Positions 1-7,600 of a stretch of DNA of 11,881 nt are shown piece by piece. The notes under the pieces were generated by a model. That model ran no database searches. It was not told the origin of the DNA and saw only the letters and a program-made list of their open reading frames with translations. Origin of the DNA: Dunaliella salina (Eukaryota; Chlorophyta; Chlorophyceae; Chlamydomonadales; Dunaliellaceae); contig MU069665.1 of the NCBI GenBank assembly GCA_002284615.2, positions 214,200-226,080 on the forward strand, written 5' to 3'. The stretch's first letter is position 1; each line of letters begins with the position of its first letter. The translations under genes were made by a program, and so were the position numbers.

Positions 1-301
1 CGCATCATGCAGCGTTTGCTGTGTGTGTGCGCTCAGATGCAACACTCTCTTCACGTGCAACGTGCTGGTGTGGCGAGGCTACTCCCTCGTAGTCCGTGCT
101 TAGCCCACATAAAGCAGTCCCACATGCATTCCCCTTTTGCCCACATCATGCAGCGTTTGCTGTGTGTGTGCGCTCAGATGCAGCACCCTTCTCACGTGCA
201 ACGTGCTGGTGTGGCGACGCTACTCCCTTGTAGTCCGTGCTGTGCCCACATTAAGCAGCCCCACATGCAACCCCACATTGCTCGCATCATGCAGCGTTTG
301 C

Positions 302-323
302 TGTGTGTGTGTGTGTGTGTGTG
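302..323. repeat. (TG)n microsatellite inside array unit 3
   Basis: Eleven consecutive TG dinucleotides. Sister units have only about five at this point, which explains why this unit is 153 bp rather than 141 bp. Confidence 0.9.
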
Positions 324-685
324 CGTTCAGATGCAGCACCCTCTTTACGTGCAACGTGCTGGTGTGGCGAGGCTACTCCCTTGTAGTCCGTACTTTGCAC
401 ACATAAAGCAGCCCCACATGCAACCCCACATTGCTCGCATCATGCAGCGTTTGCTGTGTGTGTGCGCTCAGATGCAACACCCTCTTCACGTGCAACGTGC
501 TGATGTGGCGAGGCTACTCGCTTGTAGTCCATGCTGTGCCCACATTATGCAGCCCCACATTATGCAGCCTCACATTTTGCAGCCTCATATGCAGCCCCTC
601 ATTGCCCACATCATGCAGCGTTTGCTGTGTGTGCGCACATGTGCAGCACCCTCTACATATGCAACGTGCTGGAGTGGCGAGGCTA

Positions 686-772
686 CTCCCTTGTAGTCCG
701 TGCTTTGCCCACATTAAGCAGCCCCACANCTCCCTTGTAGTCCGTGCTTTGCCCACATTAAGCAGCCCCACA
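686..772. other. Assembly gap (single N at 729) with a perfect 43-bp duplication on both sides
   Basis: Bases 686-728 and 730-772 are identical and touch the N from either side. Two overlapping contig ends joined by a placeholder N would look exactly like this. Removing one copy plus the N (44 bp) brings the local unit from 214 bp to 170 bp, in line with neighbouring units. Confidence 0.85.
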
Positions 773-1002
773 TTTATGCAGCCTTACATTTTGCAGCCCC
801 ACATGCAGCCCCACATTGCCCACATAATGCAGCGTTTGCTGTGTGTGCGCACATGTGCAGCACCCTCTACATATGCGACGTGCTGGTGTGGCGAGGCTAC
901 TCCCTTGTTGTCCGTGCTTTGCCCACATGATGCAGCCCCACAAGATGCAGCCCCACATTATGCAGCCTCGCGTGCAGCCCCTCATTGCCCACATCATGCA
1001 GC

Positions 1003-1073
1003 GTTTGCTGTGTGTGCGCACATGTGCAGCACCCTCTNGTTTGCTGTGTGTGCGCACATGTGCAGCACCCTCT
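1003..1073. other. Assembly gap (single N at 1038) with a perfect 35-bp duplication on both sides
   Basis: Bases 1003-1037 and 1039-1073 are identical and abut the N. Collapsing them (36 bp) shortens the unit from 190 to 154 bp, within the range of its neighbours. Probably an unmerged contig overlap rather than real sequence. Confidence 0.85.
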
Positions 1074-1217
1074 ACATATGCAACGTGCTGGTGTGGCGAG
1101 GCTACTCCCTTGTAGTCCGTGCTTTGCCCACATGATGCAGCCCCACATTATGCAGCCTCGCGTGCAGCCCCTCATTGCCCACATCATGCAGCGTTTACTG
1201 TGTGCGTGCATGTGCAG

Positions 1218-1643
1218 CACCCTCTACATATGCGACGTGCTGGTGTGGCGGGGCTACTCCCTGGTGGACTGTGCTGCTGAGTTTCGGGCCTTCTGGCTCA
1301 GCAACAAGCTTGGCGAAGACCCTGAGGCGACGCGGGCCATGGCGCACTGGGACCTGCTGGGAGGGGAGAAGAAAAGGCAACAACAGCAGCAGCAGCAGGG
1401 GAAGGGTGTGCACATGGATCAGGACATGGAGCAGCATCAGCTGCACCAACAGCAGCAGCAGCAGCAGCAAGGGGAGGGTCTGCTCATGGATCAGGACATG
1501 GAGCAGCAGCAGTCACAACATCAGCAGCAGCAAGGGGAGGGTGTGCAGGTGGATCATGAATTGCAGCAGCAGCAACAGCAGCAGCAGCAGCAGCATGGCA
1601 CGCCCAAGCGGCATGGCGGCTACGCCAGTGTGCCCAGGATGAG
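1218..1643 (+). CDS. SNUPN: Snurportin-like exon A: cap-binding domain block plus Gln-rich insertion
   Basis: The first half encodes TLYICDVLVWRGYSLVDC followed by AAEFRAFWLSNKLGEDPEA, which matches the snurportin block around WRG, DC, FR, FW and KL. The exon probably begins after the acceptor tgcatgtgcag at 1217, with its first C completing a codon begun upstream. It ends at GATGAG|GTGAGC (donor 1644), leaving two bases (AG) for the next exon. Past 1644 the frame meets TGA at 1645. From 1378 to about 1597 it carries four Gln runs (7, 8, 4 and 10 residues) separated by related spacers (GKGVHMDQDMEQ, GEGLLMDQDMEQ, GEGVQVDHEL). This adds roughly 75-80 residues at the point where animal snurportin has a short loop after its SKL motif, as I recall it. 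The exon closes with HGTPKRHGGYASVPRM. The start could be an upstream decoy acceptor instead. Confidence 0.8.
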
Positions 1644-4600
1644 GTGAGCTGGGTGGGTGAGGTGTGGTGCACCGAGCTTTGCCAGTGCCCATGTGGTGTG
1701 CTGAGCTTTGCCAGTGTCCCGGCAGGAGGTGACCTGAGCTCCGCCAGGATTGTGGTGAGCTGAGCTCTGCCAGTGTGTCCAGGATTAGTGAGCTGTGTGG
1801 GTGAGGTTTGGTGAGCTGCGTACTTTTTGTCTTAGAAGCACCTCTTCGCGCTGGAGCTGGATAGTTTAGGTGTTTGAGCTGAGTAGGTGAGATGGGGTGG
1901 GCTGAGCTTTGCCAGTGTGCCCAGGATTATGGTGACCTGAGCACTGCCAGTGTGTCAAGGATTGTGGTGAGCTGAGCTTTGCCAGTGTGTCCAGGATTTA
2001 ATGAGCTGTGTAGGTGAGGTTTGGTGAGTTGCGTACTTTTTGTCTCACAAGCACCTCTTCGCGCTGGAGCTGGATAGTTTAGCTGTGTGAGCTGAGTAGA
2101 TGAGATGGGGTGGGCTGAGCTTTGCCAGTGTGCCCAGGATTGTGGTGAGCTGAGCTCTGCCAGAGTGTCCAGGATGCAGTGAGCTGTGTGGGTGAGGTGT
2201 GATGTGCAGCGCACTAGAGGCACCTCTTCGTGAGCTGGGTAGCTGAGGCGTCGTGAGCTGAGCTTTGCAGACGTGTCTAGGATTGAGTGAGCTGGGTATA
2301 GGTGAGGGTGGTGAGCTGGGTGGGTGAGGTGTGGTGAGCTGAGCAGCGCCAGCTTGACCAGGAATTTGCGTGAGCTGAGCTTTGACAAGATGTCCAGGAT
2401 GTAGTGAGCGGGGTGTAGGTGAGGTGTGGTGAGCCAAGCAAGAAGCACCTCTTCATGAGCTGGGTAGTTCAGGTGTGGTGACCTGGGAGGGTGAGCTGCG
2501 TACAAGAGGTGCGGTGAGGTGCGAGGAGCAGCGGTGCGCTGCGTGCAAGAGGCACCTCTTTGTAAGCTGGGTAGCCTAATGTCAAGTATCTTCCCTGCCA
2601 AAAAGCTAATACCGGTCGTTCACGACCAGTTCGTCAGGCTGACCCTGAGAAATTATTTTTTGAGGTTCGTCAAAGGGTCGTCAGGACCCTCAAAAATTAA
2701 TTTTGCAGTTCGTCTGCAGTCCGTTCTGAGTTTGTCAGAGGTTTTGCTGAAATTAATTTTTCAATTTGTTCATGAGCTGGTGCTGGAGCTGAGCTGGTCC
2801 CTGCTGTTGCTGTTGCTGCTGCTGTTGCTGTTGCTGCTGCTGCTGGGGGGGCTCCTCAGGGAGGACAGTGGCAGGGTTGTGATTGGGGAGTAATGCCGCC
2901 CGGTTCTTGCCTTGCGGGCGTCCAACTGGCCTCTTTGGAGCTGGTGCAGGCTTGCTTGCCTGCTGCTGCTGCTGCTGCTGCTGCCTCTGCTGCTTCCTCT
3001 GCTGAATCTCCCTTGGAGACAGCTCTGGCAGAGGTGGCAAGGCCAGTGGCCTGTGCACTTATAGAAAGCGCCTATCATTGCTGTTTGCTGGAGCCGTTTA
3101 TTTTTTTGGGGGGTTCGTTTTTAGTTTATCAGGTGCGAAGTTGGGGAAAATAAATATTTTTTGGGGTTCGTCAGGACTTCGTGAGGGGGCCTCAAAATTA
3201 TTTTTAAGTTTGTTTCAGAGCCTCAGGATTGTTTCATCAACGAACTGGTCATGAACGAACGGTACATAAAGTATTTTCCCTGCCAAAAAGCTAATACATG
3301 GAGTATTTTCCCTGCCAAAAAGCTAATACATAAAGTATCTTCCCTGCCAAAAAGCTAATACATACAGCATATTTATACCGAGTTGGTCAACCACATGGAG
3401 GTGTGGTGAACAGGGAAGGTGAGATAAGCCGTGGTCAGGAAGCACTTCAGGCTAGCAGTCAGTCGTTTTGACTGGAGGCCTTGTAACCTTGTAACCTCCT
3501 GAACAGGGAAGGTGAGATAAGCCGAGGACAGGAAGCACTACATGCAGCGCTGCTTGCCATCCAGTGGTTGCTTTGCACACAGCGCTTGTGTCATGCCAGG
3601 CACACATGTTTTAGGCTAGCAGTCAGTCGTTTTGACTGGAGGCCTTGTAACTTTGTAACCTTGCCATCCAGTGGTTGCTTTGCACACAGCGCTTGTGTCA
3701 TGCCAGGCACACAAGCATGCCTGCAGCAAGCGTGCCTGGAGCAGTGGCTCTGTTTTGCAATGCCAGGTGTGTTCAGCGGATTTCTGTTATAATTTTGCAT
3801 CGTTTACCCTATGTCTCAATGAGCATTGGGAGTGGTGTGCTTGTCGCCCAACACCACTGGTAGAAATAGGACATCAGCATCAGGAGGTCCATGTATTCAT
3901 GAGCCAATATTTTTGAGCACATTCATCCTGGTGTGACTGCTGCTCGCTACCTTTGTTGTGGAGCCCTAGAACACCCTTATGGTGAGGCCCCCGCTAGCTT
4001 GCTAGGTAGGGGACCTGACCTTAATGCACGCAGCCTTTGGCCTGCGTAGACTTATCTTTTTCATTTTCCTTTACACCCTGGCCTGCTGTGCTCGCCCAGC
4101 CTCATTGCCCTTGACCCATGCTCATCTGCTTGCGTGCTGCCCTTGTTGCACTCTACTGCTGCTTTTATTCATGCTGCCCTTATTGCGCTTTCATTCGATG
4201 CAATTTAAATTTGATTTATTTAAATTTGATACAATTTGATTTGATTTGATTTCAAGTGCTGCGCTCTACTGCTGCCCGTATTGATGTCGCCCTTGTTCCA
4301 TACTTGTCCAACTCGTGCATGCTGCCCTTGTTGCCCTCTTCACTACCCTTACTGCGTTCTTGTGTGCTTGCATGCTGCTCTTATTGCATATCTCATCATG
4401 CTGCGCTCTGCTGCCCTTATTGATGTTGCCCTTTTTCCATTTTCATCCGCTCCCATGCTGCCCTTGCCGCACTCTACTGCTGCCCTTACCCATGCTGCCC
4501 TTGTAACGTTCACATGTTGTCGCACTCTGCTGACGTCAACGCATGTTGACCTTTTTTCCATTCTCATCCGCTTGCATGCTGCCCTCATTTGGCTATCATC

Positions 4601-7600
4601 CGCTTGCATGCTGCCCCTACTTATGCTGCCCATCTCGTATTTCTATCCTGCAACACTCAGCTTCTGCTCTCATCCATGCAGCCCTAATTTGGTAATGGTC
4701 TGCTTGCATGCTACCCTTACTCATCCTGCCTCACGCTGCCCATATCGCTTTTTTTTATCTCGTCGCACTCTACTCCTGCCCTTATCCATGCTGCCCTCGT
4801 TTGAGGATTATCCGCTTGCATGCTGCCCTTACTCATGCTGCTCAAGTCGCTTTTTTATCCTTCCACGATCTGCTCCTGCCCTCATTCACGCTGCCCTCAT
4901 TTGGTTACTATCCGCTTACACGCTGCCCTTGTTGCATGTTCACCTTGTCCCACTCTACTGCTCCCTCACTCAGGTTGGCCCTAATGTATTCTCATCCGCC
5001 TTAATGCTGCTATGATAACAATCTTAATGCTGCTATGATAACAATCTTAATGCTGCTGTGATAACAGTCTTATCTGCCTAACTGCTGCTACGATTGCAAC
5101 CTCGTCCGCCTGAATGCTGCTACGATTGCAACCTCGTCCGCCTTAATGCTGCTATGACAACAATCTTATCCGCCTAACTGCTGCTACGATTGCAACCTCA
5201 TCCGCCTGAATGCTGCTATGATTGCAATCTCATTTGCTTGCATGCTTGTTCCACTTCCCTGCTGACCTCACTCTTACTCCTATGATTACAATCTCATCCG
5301 CGTGCATGATGCCCCATGGCCCATGCATCCCAGGGTTGTGCGGTTGCCCCTGCACACCGCAAACGCAGACGGCATCCGTGCGGCATACCAGGGGGTGTGC
5401 ACAGCGCCTGGAGGGCCGCAAGGTGTTGCTCGAGATGGATTGCTCTTTGTGCACAAGGTGCGCGAAAGGTGTGCCCACGTGTTGCGAGCATGCTGCAAGT
5501 GTGCTGCAAGTGTGCACAGGGTGTGCACAGCGCCTGGAGCGCCGCAAGGTGTTGCTCGAGATGGATTGCTCTTTGTGCGCAAGGTGCGCGAAAGGTGTGC
5601 CCACGTGTTGCGAGCATGCTGCATGTGTGCTGCAAGTGTGCACAGGGTGCGCACAGCGCCTGGAGGGCCGCAAGATGTTGCTCGAGATGGATTGCTCTTT
5701 GTGCGCAAGGTGCGCGAAAGGTGTGCCCACGTGATGCGAGCATGCTGCAAGTGTGCAAAGGGTGTGCACAGCGCCTGGAGCGCCGTAAAGTGTTGCTTGA
5801 GATGGGTTGCTCTCTGTGCACAAGTTGTGCCTGTTGTTCGCTGCTCAGGGGCTTAGGTTTTGGAATGTGTGCTGCAAGGTGTGCAGAAGGTGTGAGGTTT
5901 GCAGCAGGTGCTCGGGCTGTGAGGGTGTAGGTTTTGGAAAGTGTGCTGCAAGGTGCGCAAAAGGCATGCCTCTGTGCTGTGTATGCGCTGCAAGTGTGCT
6001 GCGAGTGTGCGCTTACTCTTTGAGCACAAGGTGTGCCTCTGTGTGTTTGGAGGACCACAAGGTGTTGCTTGGGTTGGCTTACTCTTGGTGCACAAGGTGT
6101 GCCTCTGTGTGCCGCGAGGGTTGAGGTTTGGTAAGTGTGCTGCAGGTGTGCTGCAAGGTGTGCGAAAGGTGTGCACATTTGTTGCGAGCATTACGGGGTT
6201 TGCACAGCGGATGGAGGGCCGCAAGATGTTGCTTGGGACAGCTCACTCTTTGTGCACAAGGTGTGCCTCTGTGTGCTGCGGGGTGTGCCGCAAGGTGTGC
6301 TGCAAGGTATGCAGGAGGTGTTCCTCTGCATTGCAAGCATGCTGCGCATGTGTTGCGTGCGTTACAGGGTTTGCACAGCGGATGGAGGGCCGCAAGATGT
6401 TGCTTGGGGCTTGGGATAGCTCACTCTTTGTGCATAAGGTGTGCCTCTGCTATGAGTGCTCTGCAAAGTGCTGCAAGGTGTGCATAAGGTCTGCCTCTGC
6501 ATTGCAAGCTTGCTGCACGTGTGCTGCGAGCATGCACAGGGCTTGCACAAGGTGTGCCTAGGGGGCACGAGGCATTGCTCAGGATGGCTTACTCTGTGTG
6601 CACAAGGTTTGCCAGCCAAGGTTTGTGCTGCACATGCGCTGCAAGTGTGGGTCAAGGTGTGCTGCAAGGTGTGCTGCTGTGGTGTGAGCATGCTGCAAGT
6701 GTGCTGCATGCGTCCACAGGGTGTGCACAATGTGTGCCTGGAGGGCTGCAAGATGTTGCTGCTGGGGCTGACTCACTCTGTGTGCACAAACTATGCCTCT
6801 TTGTGTTGTGAGCATGCTGCAAGTGTGCTGCGAGCTTGCACAGGGTTCACACAGAGCCTGGGTGCAATATGCTGCTGGGGCTGGCGCACTCTTTGACGCA
6901 CTCTTTGTGCGCAAGGTGTGCCCGTGTGTGCTGCAAGTGTAGTTCAAGGTGTGCTGCAAGGTGAGCTTCTGTGGTGTGAGCATGCTGCAAGTGTGCTGCA
7001 TGCGCGTGCACAGGGTGCGCACAATGTGTGCCTGGAGGGCTGCAAGATGTTGCTGGGGCTGGCTGGCTTCCCGTGCGCAAGGTGTGCCTCTGTGCTGTGA
7101 ATGTGCTGCATGTATGCTTTAAGCGGCACAGAGTGTGCACAGTGTGCCTCAAGCGGCACAGAGTGTGCACAGTGTGCACGAGTGCTGCGGCGAAAGCATG
7201 CTGGCTGCAGCAGCATGTGCCCCTTTGTGGGCTCTCAATTTGGGTGCTGCAGTGAAAGGGTGCTGGCTGCAGCAGGTTTACAGGTTTGCATGAGCCCAGC
7301 AGTCATGCATGTTGACTGAGTGGCTCCTTTCATGTGAACCTGTAAACCTGGCTGCAGCAGGAAGTGCCTGTGCCTCAGCGCTGTGAGCGCAACACTGGAG
7401 TGCTGCGGCAAAGGCATGTGGGCTTGGCAGCAGAAGGTGTCTCAGCGCTGAGAATGCGACACTGCAGTGGAAGGATGCTGGCTACAGCAGAGAATGCCTC
7501 AGTGCTGTGGGTGCAGCACCGCAGTGCTGCGGCAAAAGCATCTGGGCTTGGCAGCAGAAAGTGTCTCAGCGCTGGGAATGCAACACTGCAGTGGAAGGAT

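Larger units (their letters stand above)
1..1275 (+). repeat. Tandem array of about 8 units (141-171 bp) carrying the acceptor and start of exon A
   Basis: Units begin with an atgcagcgtttgctg-like sequence at 7, 148, 289, 442, 613, 827, 996 and 1186; the last runs into the real exon A. Spacings are 141, 141, 153, 171, 214, 169 and 190. The 214 and 190 values are inflated by the two N-gap duplications, giving about 170 and 154 without them. Each unit holds intron-like sequence ending tgcag, then a copy of the first ~58 bases of exon A (caccctctacatatgc, gtgctggtgtggcg, ctccctt...). Homology to exon A fades at about 1275. The spacings are not uniformly multiples of three, so the array is not read as a coding repeat. 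This is the 3' part of the intron upstream of exon A; no other gene is visible here. Confidence 0.88.
2580..3360 (+). repeat. 32-bp tandem repeat (4 units), first unit interrupted by a TIR element
   Basis: Units at 3265-3296, 3297-3328 and 3329-3360 share gtattttccctgccaaaaag plus ctaata. A fourth copy ends at 2611, immediately left of the inserted element. The intact copies show the unoccupied target sequence. Confidence 0.9.
1644..5333 (+). other. Intron 1 of the snurportin-like gene (3690 bp)
   Basis: The donor is GAG|GTGAGC and the acceptor gcatcccag|G, with matching phases. Contents in order: donor-derived repeats (to about 2570), a 32-bp tandem repeat split by a TIR element (2580-3360), two hairpin insertions with flanking duplications (3407-3713), an unassigned stretch (3714-4080), degenerate ctgccctt-type repeats (4080-4990) and a 23/32-bp repeat (4997-5232). 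In 3714-4080 I see only a short hairpin at 3989-4012 and no gene. Long plus-strand ORFs here are low-complexity by-products of the repeats. Confidence 0.75.

Noticed and set aside
7..1135. Long plus-strand ORFs across the first kilobase (Cys/His-rich repeated peptides)
   Set aside because: They arise from tandem DNA units read in several frames at once; unit spacing is not consistently a multiple of three and the ORFs cross N gaps with duplicated flanks.
1..1275. CRISPR-like array of regularly spaced repeats
   Set aside because: The repeat units are contiguous with no unique spacers, vary from 141 to 171 bp and contain exon sequence.
4281..5015. 244-residue plus-strand ORF rich in Leu, Pro, Cys and His
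   Set aside because: It lies wholly in the degenerate ctgccctt repeat of intron 1 and has no domain-like composition or conserved motif.
5222..6178. Several overlapping Cys-rich ORFs on both strands, up to 294 residues, resembling zinc-knuckle proteins
   Set aside because: The 126-bp repeat has no stops in multiple frames, and TGC/GCA-rich DNA gives Cys, Ala and His on either strand. Only the exon B reading has family support.
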